Shown: positions 24,512 to 33,398, numbered from the stretch's first letter. The stretch: 35,917 nt of DNA from Paludibacteraceae bacterium (GCA_017391905.1 JAFOWX010000141.1:1-35917), one strand, 5' to 3'. Notes: generated by a model not told the origin, from the sequence alone. Made by a program: numbers and translations.

Positions 24512-26059
24512 TTATTCTACAATCTTTTTAAACAAGTTTTTCATGTTTACTTGTGCATCAATAATGCCGTGCAAGTCGTTGATAGAAACGCGTTCTTGGC
24601 TCATGGTGTCGCGGTGACGAATGGTAACCATGCCGTCTTCCAAGGTTTGGTGGTCAACGGTGATACAGAATGGAGTACCCACTGCATCTTGACGACGGTA
24701 GCGTTTGCCAATAGAGTCTTTTTCGTCGTAAGCACATTTGAAATCAAATTTAAGTTGATTCATAATTTCGCGTGCTTTTTCTGGAAGACCATCTTTTTTA
24801 ACCAAAGGCATGATGCAAGCCTTAACAGGAGCCAAAACAGCGGGTAATTTAAGTACCACGCGGCTGTCGCCACCTTCTAATTTTTCTTCACAGTATGCAG
24901 CCGACATAATCGACAAGAACATACGGTCCACACCAATAGACGTTTCAATCACGTATGGGGTGTAAGATTGGTTCAACTCTGGGTCAAAATATTTGATGTT
25001 TTTGCCCGAATATTGTTCGTGTTGGCTCAAGTCAAAGTTGGTACGGCTGTGAATACCTTCTACTTCTTTAAAGCCAAATGGCATTTCAAATTCAATGTCG
25101 GTTGCAGCGTTGGCGTAGTGAGCTAATTTGTCGTGGTCGTGGTAGCGGTATTTGTGATCGCCCAAACCAAGCGCTTTGTGCCATTTTAGACGGAACGATT
25201 TCCAGTGCTCAAACCATTTCATTTCGTCGCCGGGGCGTACAAAGAATTGCATTTCCATTTGCTCAAATTCGCGCATACGGAAAATAAATTGACGAGCCAC
25301 AATCTCGTTACGGAATGCTTTACCAATTTGGGCAATACCAAACGGAATTTTCATGCGTCCGGTTTTTTGCACGTTAAGGTAGTTTACAAAAATACCTTGA
25401 GCGGTTTCGGGACGTAGGTAAATTTTCATCGCACCGTCGGCAGTAGAACCCATTTCGGTAGAGAACATCAAGTTAAATTGACGTACGTCTGTCCAGTTTT
25501 TGGTACCGCTAATGGGGCAAACTATTTCGTAATCCAAAATAATTTGTTTAAGCTCTTCTAAGTTATTGTCGTTTAATGCGTTAGCAAAACGGGTGTGTAG
25601 TTCGGTACGTTTTGTAACGTATTCTTGAACACGGCCGTTGGTTTGGATAAACATTTCTTTGTCAAAGCTTTCGCCAAAACGTTTAGCCGCTTTTTCGCAT
25701 TCTTTTTCAATTTTTTCGTCAAACTTGGCCAATTGTTCTTCAATAAGCACGTCTGCGCGGTAGCGTTTTTTGCTGTCGCGGTTGTCAATCAATGGGTCGT
25801 TAAACGCGTCCACGTGGCCAGAGGCTTTCCAAGTAGTAGGGTGCATAAAAATAGCAGCATCGATACCAACAATGTTTTCGTGCAATAAAATCATGCTGTC
25901 CCACCAATATTTTTTGATGTTATTTTTTAGTTCAACACCGTTTTGACCATAATCATATACTGCCCCAACGCCATCGTATATTTCGCTCGAAGGAAATACA
26001 AAACCATACTCTTTGCAGTGGGCAACTAATTTTTTAAAAACATCTTCTTGTGAAGCCAT
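24512..26059 (-). CDS. glyS: Glycyl-tRNA synthetase (single-chain, dimeric type)
   Basis: 515 residues from ATG 26059, chosen because MASQEDVFKKLVAHCKEYGFVFPSSEIY is the family N-terminus; a longer open frame to 26233 is upstream noise crossing the promoter. Class II motifs are visible: motif 2 around FRNEIVARQFIFRMREFEQMEMQFF, motif 3 around SIGVDRMFLSIM, and the glycine-site region YLRPETAQGIFVNY. The C-terminal anticodon-binding domain (about 405-515) contains GKRYRRQDAVGTPFCITVD. This is the alpha2 type found in eukaryotes, archaea and some bacteria including Bacteroidota, not the alpha2beta2 type. TATATTTG at 26101-26108 is its promoter element. The lipoprotein gene follows with no intergenic base. 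Confidence 0.96.
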   Translation of the reverse strand: MASQEDVFKKLVAHCKEYGFVFPSSEIYDGVGAVYDYGQNGVELKNNIKKYWWDSMILLHENIVGIDAAIFMHPTTWKASGHVDAFNDPLIDNRDSKKRYRADVLIEEQLAKFDEKIEKECEKAAKRFGESFDKEMFIQTNGRVQEYVTKRTELHTRFANALNDNNLEELKQIILDYEIVCPISGTKNWTDVRQFNLMFSTEMGSTADGAMKIYLRPETAQGIFVNYLNVQKTGRMKIPFGIAQIGKAFRNEIVARQFIFRMREFEQMEMQFFVRPGDEMKWFEHWKSFRLKWHKALGLGDHKYRYHDHDKLAHYANAATDIEFEMPFGFKEVEGIHSRTNFDLSQHEQYSGKNIKYFDPELNQSYTPYVIETSIGVDRMFLSIMSAAYCEEKLEGGDSRVVLKLPAVLAPVKACIMPLVKKDGLPEKAREIMNQLKFDFKCAYDEKDSIGKRYRRQDAVGTPFCITVDHQTLEDGMVTIRHRDTMSQERVSINDLHGIIDAQVNMKNLFKKIVE

Positions 26060-26100
26060 AGCGTATTTTTTGTTTGTGAAATTGTTTAAAATTTGGAGTG

Positions 26101-26108
26101 CAAATATA
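26101..26108 (-). promoter_or_regulatory. -7 promoter element (TATATTTG) of glyS
   Basis: A minus-strand consensus match 41 nt before the glyS start. A near-consensus TAATTTTA (26131-26138) on the plus strand may serve parC. Confidence 0.5.
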
Positions 26109-26209
26109 GCCCTTTTTTCGTAGTTTTTTGTAATTTTACGGCGAAACTTTGTTTTTTGGCGCATAAACGCCTTAAAACGCACCTTAAAATCAATACCCAA
26201 CGTTTCTGC

Positions 26210-28855
26210 ATGGAAAATCAAAAAGATCAACAAGAATTAGAAAACACACAACAAGACCCTGAACAACAGCCTGCTAAACCCGCATCAAAGGCGGCGTATG
26301 TTGTTCCGGATATCAACGACGAAAACATCAAGCACCATTTGTCGGGCATGTTCCAAAATTGGTTTTTGGACTATGCCTCGTACGTTATTTTAGACCGTGC
26401 TGTGCCTAACCTATACGACGGTTTAAAACCGGTGCAACGCCGTATTTTGCACTCCATGCGCCGCATGGACGATGGTCGTTACAACAAAGTGGCAAACATT
26501 GTGGGACATACCATGCAGTTTCACCCTCACGGCGACTCGTCCATTGGCAACGCTTTGGTGCAGTTGGGACAAAAAGATTTGCTCATAGATTGCCAAGGAA
26601 ACTGGGGTAATATCCTAACCGGCGATAGTGCGGCAGCTCCCCGTTACATAGAGGCTCGCCTCAGCAAGTTTGCATTAGAGGTGGTATTTAGTCCTAAGGT
26701 AACGGAGTGGAAACAGTCTTATGATGGCCGAAACAAAGAACCCATTGTGCTGCCCGTTAAATTTCCGCTTTTGTTGGTACAAGGGGTTGAAGGCATTGCC
26801 GTGGGTTTGCAAACCAAAATCTTACCCCACAACTTTAACGAGGTAATTGATGCCGCCATTGCATACCTTAACGGCGAAGAATTTGAACTATACCCCGATT
26901 TCCCAACTGGTGGTTACATTGATGTAAGCCGTTACCGCGACGGAGCCATGGGCAGCCGCGTAAAATTACGTGCCAAAATCAGCAAGGTAGATAACCGTAC
27001 TCTTTGCATCAGCGAAATTCCTTACGGCATGACTACCGACAAGCTCATCGAGTCCATCATCAAAGCCAACGACAAAGGCAAAATCCAAATAAAGAAAGTG
27101 GACGATAACACCGCGGCGCAAGTAGAAATTTTGGTGCATTTGCCTGCCGGTCGTTCCACAGACAAAACCATCGATGCCTTGTATGCCTTTACCGGTTGCG
27201 AGCTAAGCATTGCGCCAAACTGTTGCGTTATTTACCAAGATAAGCCACACTTTTTATCGGTTTCGGACGTACTCAAATTCTCTACCGACAATACGTTGCG
27301 TTTGCTAAAAGAAGAGTTGCTTATTCAAAAAGCCGAATTACAAGAAAGCATTTTTGCCCTTTCGCTCGAAAGAATTTTTATCGAAGAACGCATTTACAAG
27401 GACAAAGGCTTTGAAGAAAGCAAAAGCATGGACGAGGCGGTTGCTCACATTGACAAACGTTTAGAGCCTTACAAGCCATCGTTTATTCGCGAGGTAGAAA
27501 AAGACGACATTTTAAAACTAATGGAAATTAAAATGGCGCGTATCTTGCGTTTCTCGGCAAACAAAGCAGACGAAACCATGGCCTCGCTCAATGCACGCCT
27601 AAAAGAAACCATCTACAACCTATCGCATATTACGGAGTTTACCATAAACTGGTTTACGCACCTAAAAGAACGTTACGGTGCGGCCTATCCACGTAAAACA
27701 GAGGTACGTATTTTTGATACCATCGATGCTGTTAAAGTGGTGGAAGCTACAGAAAAACTATACATCAACCGCGAAGAAGGCTTTATTGGAACGGCGCTTA
27801 AAAAAGACGAATTTGTGTGCAACTGTTCCGATATAGACGACATTATCATCTTCTACAAAGACGGTAAATTCAAAGTGGTTAAAGTGGCAGATAAGCTATA
27901 CGTGGGCAAAAACATCTTGTACGTAGGCGTATTTAAAAAGAACGACAAACGTACCGTGTACAACGCCGTTTACCGCAACGGCAAAGACGGTGCTTTCTTT
28001 ATGAAACGTTTTGCCGCCACCGGCCTTACCCGCGACAAAGAATACGACCTTACCCAGGGCACACCGGGCTCTAAGGTGTGGTACTTTAGTGCCAACCCCA
28101 ACGGCGAGGCAGAGGTATTGCGTGTGCTGTTGCGCCCCAAACCACGCATCAAAAAAACATCGTTTGAGCAAGACTTTAGCGAGGTAGCCATAAAGGGCAG
28201 GGGAGCCATGGGCAATATCCTAACCAAAAACGACGTACACCGCATTGTGCTCAAACACAAAGGCGAATCTACGTTAGGTGGCCGAAAAGTATGGTTTGAC
28301 TATGACGTATTGCGTCTAAACTACGACGGCAGGGGCGAACTGTTGGGAGAATTTAATGCCTCCGATCTTATTTTGGTGGTGCTTAAAAACGGCACGTGGT
28401 TTACCACTAACTCCGATGCCGGCAACCACTATCCCGACGGCATTTTGCGCATTGAAAAATTCAACGCAAGCAAGGTTTGGACGGCTGCCTTGTTCGATGC
28501 CGACCAAAAATTCCCATACCTAAAACGCTTTACCTTTGAGGCTACGGCAAAACCCTTGTCTTATTTGGGCGAAAACGCCAAGTCTACGTTGTACTTGCTT
28601 ACCGATACGGCATACCCACGCATCGAATTTACCATGGGTGGCAGCGACGCGCATCAGCCATCGCTTACTATTGATGCCGAATCCTTTATCGGCGTAAAAA
28701 GCTACAAAGCCAAAGGCAAACGAGTAACCACCTTTAAGTTAGCCGGTGTTACCGAGTTGGAACCCACACGTTTCCCACAAGACGAACCCGAAGATGTGCC
28801 CGAAACAACCAACGAACCCGACAGCAACAACCCACAAGAAATCACGTTATTTTAA
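26210..28855 (+). CDS. parC: DNA topoisomerase IV subunit A (ParC)
   Basis: 881 residues from ATG 26210; the upstream in-frame codons overlap the promoter region and are not protein-like. A Gln/Glu-rich N-terminal tail (1-25) leads into the cleavage domain with YASYVILDRAVPNLYDGLKPVQRR (55-78), HPHGDSSIGNALVQLGQ (105-121) and catalytic Tyr146 in APRYIEARLS. A coiled tower domain (about 380-480) follows, then a C-terminal beta-pinwheel (about 540-840), diverged as in ParC, not GyrA. The subunit pairs with ParE to decatenate chromosomes. In the quinolone region Ser110 matches E. coli ParC Ser80, but Asn114 replaces the acidic Glu84. tsaE follows after 7 bp. Confidence 0.92.
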   Translation: MENQKDQQELENTQQDPEQQPAKPASKAAYVVPDINDENIKHHLSGMFQNWFLDYASYVILDRAVPNLYDGLKPVQRRILHSMRRMDDGRYNKVANIVGHTMQFHPHGDSSIGNALVQLGQKDLLIDCQGNWGNILTGDSAAAPRYIEARLSKFALEVVFSPKVTEWKQSYDGRNKEPIVLPVKFPLLLVQGVEGIAVGLQTKILPHNFNEVIDAAIAYLNGEEFELYPDFPTGGYIDVSRYRDGAMGSRVKLRAKISKVDNRTLCISEIPYGMTTDKLIESIIKANDKGKIQIKKVDDNTAAQVEILVHLPAGRSTDKTIDALYAFTGCELSIAPNCCVIYQDKPHFLSVSDVLKFSTDNTLRLLKEELLIQKAELQESIFALSLERIFIEERIYKDKGFEESKSMDEAVAHIDKRLEPYKPSFIREVEKDDILKLMEIKMARILRFSANKADETMASLNARLKETIYNLSHITEFTINWFTHLKERYGAAYPRKTEVRIFDTIDAVKVVEATEKLYINREEGFIGTALKKDEFVCNCSDIDDIIIFYKDGKFKVVKVADKLYVGKNILYVGVFKKNDKRTVYNAVYRNGKDGAFFMKRFAATGLTRDKEYDLTQGTPGSKVWYFSANPNGEAEVLRVLLRPKPRIKKTSFEQDFSEVAIKGRGAMGNILTKNDVHRIVLKHKGESTLGGRKVWFDYDVLRLNYDGRGELLGEFNASDLILVVLKNGTWFTTNSDAGNHYPDGILRIEKFNASKVWTAALFDADQKFPYLKRFTFEATAKPLSYLGENAKSTLYLLTDTAYPRIEFTMGGSDAHQPSLTIDAESFIGVKSYKAKGKRVTTFKLAGVTELEPTRFPQDEPEDVPETTNEPDSNNPQEITLF

Positions 28856-28862
28856 CCAAACA

Positions 28863-29285
28863 ATGACACACCAAATTCACATACCCAATACCGATGCCTT
28901 ACCGGCTGCCGCCGCCCAATTTCTACAAGCCATTGGAAATGCCAAATTATTGGCATTTTACGGCCAGATGGGCGTAGGTAAAACCACTTTTGTAAAAGCC
29001 CTATGCGATGCCATGGGCGTAGAAGACGTGGTAAACAGTCCCACTTTTGCCATTGTCAACGAATACACCGATGCACAAGGCGAAGCCGTGTATCACTTTG
29101 ACTTTTACCGCATCAAAAAGCACGCAGAACTATTCGATTTAGGCTTTGAAAACTATTTGGATAGTGGCTGTTTTTGCCTAATGGAGTGGCCCGAATTGGT
29201 AGAAGAATTATTGCCTCAAGACACCTTGCGTGTTACCATCACCGAGCAGGCAGACGGTAGCCGCATGCTATCATTTGATATTTAA
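28863..29285 (+). CDS. tsaE: tRNA t6A37 biosynthesis ATPase TsaE
   Basis: 140 residues, normal for TsaE. The Walker A motif is GQMGVGKTT (34-42); NSPTFAIVNEYTD and VYHFDFYRI are family-typical switch and strand motifs; LMEWPELVEELLP near 110 completes the family pattern. TsaE works with TsaB and TsaD in making threonylcarbamoyladenosine at tRNA position 37. The start at 28863 is chosen because it follows the parC stop by 7 nt; a longer frame runs inside parC. It is co-transcribed with parC and the cyclo-ligase. Confidence 0.95.
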   Translation: MTHQIHIPNTDALPAAAAQFLQAIGNAKLLAFYGQMGVGKTTFVKALCDAMGVEDVVNSPTFAIVNEYTDAQGEAVYHFDFYRIKKHAELFDLGFENYLDSGCFCLMEWPELVEELLPQDTLRVTITEQADGSRMLSFDI

Positions 29286-29288
29286 ACC

Positions 29289-29819
29289 ATGAAAGAGCAA
29301 AAAAGCAAGTTACGTGCCTTGGTAAAAAAACGCGTTAAGGCTATTTCTTTGGCTCAAAAAGAAAAACGCGCCACCGCCCTGTTACGTGCTGTATGGGAAT
29401 ATCCCCTTTTTAAACAGGCACAAAACGTGATGCTTTTTTGGCCCTTGCCCGATGAAATTAACACCATTCCCCTTGTAGAACACGCTCACGCAGTAGGAAA
29501 AAACGTATTTTTGCCCGTAGTGGTGGGCAACGATTTGGTTATAAAGCCCTACAACCCTGCCACCATGCAACCCGGTGCATTTGGCATCTTAGAACCCCAA
29601 GGAGAATCGGTTTCGCCTGCGCAATTGGATCTAATGGTAGTGCCCGGTGTAGCCTTTGATACCGCTAACAACCGCATGGGACGCGGCAAAGGCTTTTACG
29701 ACCGTTTGCTGCCGCAATGCACCGCCCATACCCTTGGCGTAGGCTATGCCGAACAGCTTTATCTTACCATTCCCACAGAGCCACACGACATGCCGCTTAA
29801 CCACGTTATTGTTGTTTAA
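29289..29819 (+). CDS. 5-formyltetrahydrofolate cyclo-ligase
   Basis: 176 residues. It converts 5-formyl-THF to 5,10-methenyl-THF using ATP. The family signature GRGKGFYDRLL (about 139-149) is intact; the N-terminal KSKLRALVKKRVKAIS is the usual nucleotide-phosphate-binding helix, and VMLFWPLPDEINTIPL is the second conserved block. It begins 3 nt after the tsaE stop, in the parC-tsaE operon. The E. coli counterpart is ygfA (fau). Confidence 0.94.
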   Translation: MKEQKSKLRALVKKRVKAISLAQKEKRATALLRAVWEYPLFKQAQNVMLFWPLPDEINTIPLVEHAHAVGKNVFLPVVVGNDLVIKPYNPATMQPGAFGILEPQGESVSPAQLDLMVVPGVAFDTANNRMGRGKGFYDRLLPQCTAHTLGVGYAEQLYLTIPTEPHDMPLNHVIVV

Positions 29820-29874
29820 GGCATTGAACGCCTCTATTACGGTTCCTGAACCTGTTAAAGGGCGGTTGTTACAC

Positions 29875-30624
29875 TCACTCTGCAATCTCTAACCGTAATC
29901 CCTCGCTGTCAAACACAGCATAAGAAAAGTTCCAAACCCAGTCGCCCAAGTACAGAATACGGCTTTGGGTGGTTATTTGAAGGTCGAGCATTACGTGTCT
30001 ATGCCCAAAAATAAAGTAGTCAATGTTGGGGTGCTCTTTTACGTATTCCTTGGCAAATTGCACCAAAAATTCTTTGTCCTCGCCCAAATACCCTGCATCC
30101 TCTTGCTTGTGCTTGTACAAGCGGTTGTTTTTAGACCAACGCAAGCCAAAAGCGTAGTTAATGGTGGGGTGAACTATGTTGTAGATTCTTCTAATAAACG
30201 ACGAGTGAAAAACGGCGTGCATCAGCTTTACTATCCAAGGACGGTAGCCGGTGCGGTGCCCGTGCGCCAAGTAAAAGCGCTTGCCGTTAATTTCTTGCAC
30301 AGTATCGTGCAAATACACGTTCATGCCCAACTCCTTTTCAAAATAGTCGCCTACCCAAATATCGTGGTTGCCAATAAAAAAGTGTAGTTTTACTCCCATG
30401 TCCGAAAGTTCGGCCAACTTACCTAACAAACGCACATACCCTTTGGGCACCACGTATTTGTATTCGTACCAAAAATCAAACACATCGCCCATTAAATAAA
30501 TATCCGAAGCTTCGTTTTGGATAGAGGTTAGCCAACGCACCAATTTTTGTTCGCGGTTTCGGTCGTCGTCAAAGGCTTGCGCGCCTAAATGAACGTCAGA
30601 TAGGAAGTAAATTTTGTCTCTCAT
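29875..30624 (-). CDS. lpxH: UDP-2,3-diacylglucosamine diphosphatase (LpxH-like metallophosphoesterase)
   Basis: 249 residues from ATG 30624. The calcineurin-like metal motifs are complete: SDVHLG (Asp10, His12), GDVFDFWYEY (Asp47), GNHDIWVGDYF (Asn86, His87), HGHRTGYRPW (121-130) and a final FGHRHVMLD. GDVFDFWYE and the internal HG-RxGYRPW are the LpxH features that separate it from generic phosphoesterases. It cleaves UDP-diacylglucosamine in lipid A synthesis, at the inner membrane. A longer open frame upstream (to 30852) crosses the TATTTTTG promoter element at 30640-30647 and overlaps the divergent LysE gene, so it is rejected. Confidence 0.88.
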   Translation of the reverse strand: MRDKIYFLSDVHLGAQAFDDDRNREQKLVRWLTSIQNEASDIYLMGDVFDFWYEYKYVVPKGYVRLLGKLAELSDMGVKLHFFIGNHDIWVGDYFEKELGMNVYLHDTVQEINGKRFYLAHGHRTGYRPWIVKLMHAVFHSSFIRRIYNIVHPTINYAFGLRWSKNNRLYKHKQEDAGYLGEDKEFLVQFAKEYVKEHPNIDYFIFGHRHVMLDLQITTQSRILYLGDWVWNFSYAVFDSEGLRLEIAE

Positions 30625-30639
30625 AATCAAATACTTGTG

Positions 30640-30647
30640 CAAAAATA
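30640..30647 (-). promoter_or_regulatory. -7 promoter element (TATTTTTG) of lpxH
   Basis: A minus-strand consensus match 16 nt before the lpxH start. The divergent lysE-like gene has only a near match (GATATTTG, 30692-30699) 4 nt before its ATG, so its transcript may be almost leaderless. Confidence 0.5.
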
Positions 30648-30703
30648 ATAGAAAATTGGGTAAAATGTGCGTAAAAGCCAAAAAAAAGTAAGATATTTGC
30701 ATT

Positions 30704-31336
30704 ATGTTAGACATCATATTTGAAGGAATTATCATTGGAATCTGTACCTCCATTCCGGTAGGGCCAATAGCTATCTTGTGCATACAGCGCACCTTGCAAA
30801 AGGGTAGGTGGCACGGCTTTTGTTCGGGGTTAGGCGCAGCTACCTCAGACACCCTTTACGCCCTGCTTGCCCTTTTAGGGCTAAGTGTGGTGATGTCCTT
30901 TATAGAATCGCACCAACTGGTTATTCAAATAGTAGGTAGCGTTATTATGATGTTGTTTGGCATTTACATCTTCTTCCAAAACCCAGCCTCGTCCATTCGC
31001 AAGCAACAAGAAGGCAACGTAAACTATTGGCAAGACTACCTAACTGCCTTTTTGCTTACCCTAAGCAATCCGCTCATGATTTTCTTGTTTATCGGTTTGT
31101 TTGCTCGCTTTACATTCTTGAGCGAGGTACCCTCGCCCTTTTACGTAATTATGGGTATTGTCTCCATTTTTGGAGGAGCTTCTCTTTGGTGGCTATTCTT
31201 AACCTTTATAGCCAGTACCTTTAAAAAACGCTTCAATTTCCGCGGTTTGTGGTTGCTCAATAAAATTACCGGCATACTCATTGCTGCGTTGGCGTTATTT
31301 GGCCTTATAGGCAGCTTTTTAGGCATCTCTATCTAA
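30704..31336 (+). CDS. LysE-family amino-acid exporter
   Basis: A 210-residue inner-membrane protein with about six hydrophobic segments. The family signature PVGPIAILCIQRTLQKGRWHGF is at 18-39, followed by GLGAATSDTLYALLALLGL; SNPLMIFLFIGLF near 120 is the second conserved block. The family exports lysine, arginine, homoserine or other small molecules; the substrate here is unknown. It is the first gene of a compact operon: its TAA overlaps the ATG of the glycosyltransferase by one base (TAATG). Confidence 0.88.
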   Translation: MLDIIFEGIIIGICTSIPVGPIAILCIQRTLQKGRWHGFCSGLGAATSDTLYALLALLGLSVVMSFIESHQLVIQIVGSVIMMLFGIYIFFQNPASSIRKQQEGNVNYWQDYLTAFLLTLSNPLMIFLFIGLFARFTFLSEVPSPFYVIMGIVSIFGGASLWWLFLTFIASTFKKRFNFRGLWLLNKITGILIAALALFGLIGSFLGISI

Positions 31337-32424
31337 TGACCTTTGTGCTTTCTGCAATATGGCTTGTTACTGCCTTGTATGTGTGCTTTATGTTGGCTTA
31401 CACCGTAGGTTGGCATAGACAAAAAGAATATTCTCCCACCGCGTTCGCAGCCTCAAACACCATTCACCGCGTTAGCGTGGTTATTCCCTTGCGAAACGAG
31501 GCACACAACCTGCCCACCCTCATAGCCTCGTTACAAAACCAAACCTATCCAAACGTTGAGGTTCTTTTGCTAAACGACCATTCCACCGATAGCACACAAT
31601 CCCTTATTTTCGGCCTAAACGATAGCCGTTTTATTCCTTTAAATTCGCCCGAAACAAGCAAGAAGGCCGCCCTTAAGTGCGGTATTGAGCACGCGGGTGG
31701 TACACTCATCCTAACCACCGATGCCGATGCCATTATCCCTCCTAACTGGGTTCAAACCATGGTGCAAGCCTTCTTTGATAGGAAAACCCATTTGCTCATT
31801 GGTCCGGTAACCATGCAACACGGTGTAACCTGGCAACAAATAGAACACGCCAGTTTAGAGGGCACCACGTTGGGCAGTGCAGGCATAGGCCTGCCCGTAT
31901 TGTGTAGCGGTGCTAATTTGGCCTTTACCCCGCAATGGTACCAAGCCTGTGCCCCCTACCTAAAACCCCACGTACCCTCTGGCGACGATATGTTTCTGCT
32001 CCAAGCCACCCTGCACCTAAACGGCAAGGTGCGTACCCTAAAATCCAAAGCCGCCACCGTAGGCATTAGTGGCGAACCTACCCTAAAACAATTTTTTACC
32101 CAACGAGCCCGTTGGGCAGGCAAAGCCACCCATTATACCGCTCCCTCTATTCTGTGTAGCGCTACCGTGGTGGGACTTATGCAAGTGGCAGTAGTGGTGT
32201 CGTTGGCACTATCTGTTCTTTACCCCTTTTTATTGTGCACGCTTTTGTGTAAATTTGTCATCGATACCTGTTTGGTAGCCTCGGTGCTAACATACCATAA
32301 AAAGGTGCGCTACGTGTGGTATATGCCCTTGCTCACCCTGTTGTATCCCTTTTACGCCCTTGGCGTTTGTATAATGAGTTTATTCCCTGTATCATGGAAA
32401 AATCGAAACGTATCCTCTTTTTAA
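31336..32424 (+). CDS. Membrane-anchored family 2 glycosyltransferase
   Basis: 362 residues. There is an N-terminal membrane segment (about 3-24), then the GT-A domain with VSVVIPLRNEAHNLPTLIASL (46-66), LLLNDHSTDST (77-87), the DxD-type TDADA (128-132), SGDDMF (215-220) and QRARW (256-260). This is the motif set of processive or polytopic GT2 enzymes. Two or more membrane segments end the protein (about 275-355). The donor and acceptor cannot be told; an envelope lipid or polysaccharide role is likely. The start overlaps the LysE stop (TAATG), and its end overlaps the next gene by 31 bp. Confidence 0.9.
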   Translation: MTFVLSAIWLVTALYVCFMLAYTVGWHRQKEYSPTAFAASNTIHRVSVVIPLRNEAHNLPTLIASLQNQTYPNVEVLLLNDHSTDSTQSLIFGLNDSRFIPLNSPETSKKAALKCGIEHAGGTLILTTDADAIIPPNWVQTMVQAFFDRKTHLLIGPVTMQHGVTWQQIEHASLEGTTLGSAGIGLPVLCSGANLAFTPQWYQACAPYLKPHVPSGDDMFLLQATLHLNGKVRTLKSKAATVGISGEPTLKQFFTQRARWAGKATHYTAPSILCSATVVGLMQVAVVVSLALSVLYPFLLCTLLCKFVIDTCLVASVLTYHKKVRYVWYMPLLTLLYPFYALGVCIMSLFPVSWKNRNVSSF

Positions 32425-33383
32425 CCCTTTTGTGTGGCTTGTTTGCAGCCTGTACCCCTCAAGCAGATGCTTCTACCTCAGAAGCAGATTCTCATGCCTC
32501 GGAAACAGCGCCAGGCAACGTGCCCGCCCTTACCTTTAACGCAGACACTTGCTACGCCTTTGTGCAAGCCCAAACCCAATTTGGCGCACGCGTACCCAAT
32601 ACCACAGCCCACGTGGCGTGTGGCAACTATTTGGTGCAAACCCTACAACGTTACGGTGCGCATGTTATTGAACAAAAAGCCAACCTTACCGCCTACAACG
32701 GTACGGTGTTGCAAAGCCGCAACATCATCGCCTCGTGGAACGTAAATACCCCCAACCGCATTTTCTTGTGTGCCCATTGGGACTCGCGCCCTACCTGCGA
32801 CGAAGACCCCAATCCGGCCAATCACAACCAATCCGTTATGGGAGCCAACGATGGTGCCAGTGGCGTAGCCGTTTTGTTGGAAATAGCACGTTTGGTGGCA
32901 CAAAAACAGCCTGCCATAGGGTTGGATATTATTTTGTTTGATAGCGAAGATTACGGCAATAGCGATGTAGAACACTCCTTTTGTTTAGGGTCGCAATATT
33001 GGGGCAGAAATCCACACGTGCGTCCTTATCAAGCGCGCTTTGGTATTTTGCTCGATATGGTGGGTGGTAAGAATCCTGTTTTTGCCAAAGACCAAGTTTC
33101 CATGTATTTTGCGGCCGATGTTGCCAATATGGTATGGGATAAAGCCGCTCAGTTAGGTTATGGCAATCTCTTTGTTGCCAATCAGGGTGGAGGCGTTATA
33201 GACGATCATTATTACGTAAACCTGCTTACCGGTATTCCTTGCATTGATATTATTCATTACCAAAACGGCAGTGGATTTCCCGAAACATGGCACACCACCC
33301 AAGACGTGTTGGAAAACATCGACAAAAATACCCTACACGCAGTAGGCACTGTAGTAACCCACGTACTTTACGAATTAAAGTAA
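32394..33383 (+). CDS. Glutaminyl-peptide cyclotransferase (M28-type zinc lipoprotein)
   Basis: 329 residues. A lipoprotein signal ends CGLFAAC (Cys20), followed by a Ser/Thr/Ala linker and the alpha/beta M28 fold. The single-zinc pattern of glutaminyl cyclases is visible: Asp153 in GANDGASG, Glu185-Asp186 in DSEDYG (catalytic acid and zinc ligand), Asp221 in LLDMVG, and Trp299-His300 in ETWHTTQDVLENID, which matches the human enzyme's EVWHT block. It converts N-terminal Gln of exported proteins to pyroglutamate. In Bacteroidota many exported proteins expose Gln after signal cleavage, and the enzyme is reported essential in Porphyromonas. The start at 32394 lies within the glycosyltransferase gene; translation is probably coupled. 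Confidence 0.9.
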   Translation: MEKSKRILFLTLLCGLFAACTPQADASTSEADSHASETAPGNVPALTFNADTCYAFVQAQTQFGARVPNTTAHVACGNYLVQTLQRYGAHVIEQKANLTAYNGTVLQSRNIIASWNVNTPNRIFLCAHWDSRPTCDEDPNPANHNQSVMGANDGASGVAVLLEIARLVAQKQPAIGLDIILFDSEDYGNSDVEHSFCLGSQYWGRNPHVRPYQARFGILLDMVGGKNPVFAKDQVSMYFAADVANMVWDKAAQLGYGNLFVANQGGGVIDDHYYVNLLTGIPCIDIIHYQNGSGFPETWHTTQDVLENIDKNTLHAVGTVVTHVLYELK

Positions 33384-33398
33384 TAAAATCACCAAATA

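Noticed and set aside
29838-29860. GGTTCCTGAACC palindrome between the cyclo-ligase and lpxH genes
   Set aside because: The stem is only 5 bp with a 2-nt loop and no T run on either strand, too weak to call a terminator.
30625-30852. N-terminal extension of LpxH to 30852
   Set aside because: It would cross the lpxH promoter element and overlap the divergent exporter gene; residues before MRDKIYFLSD do not resemble the family.
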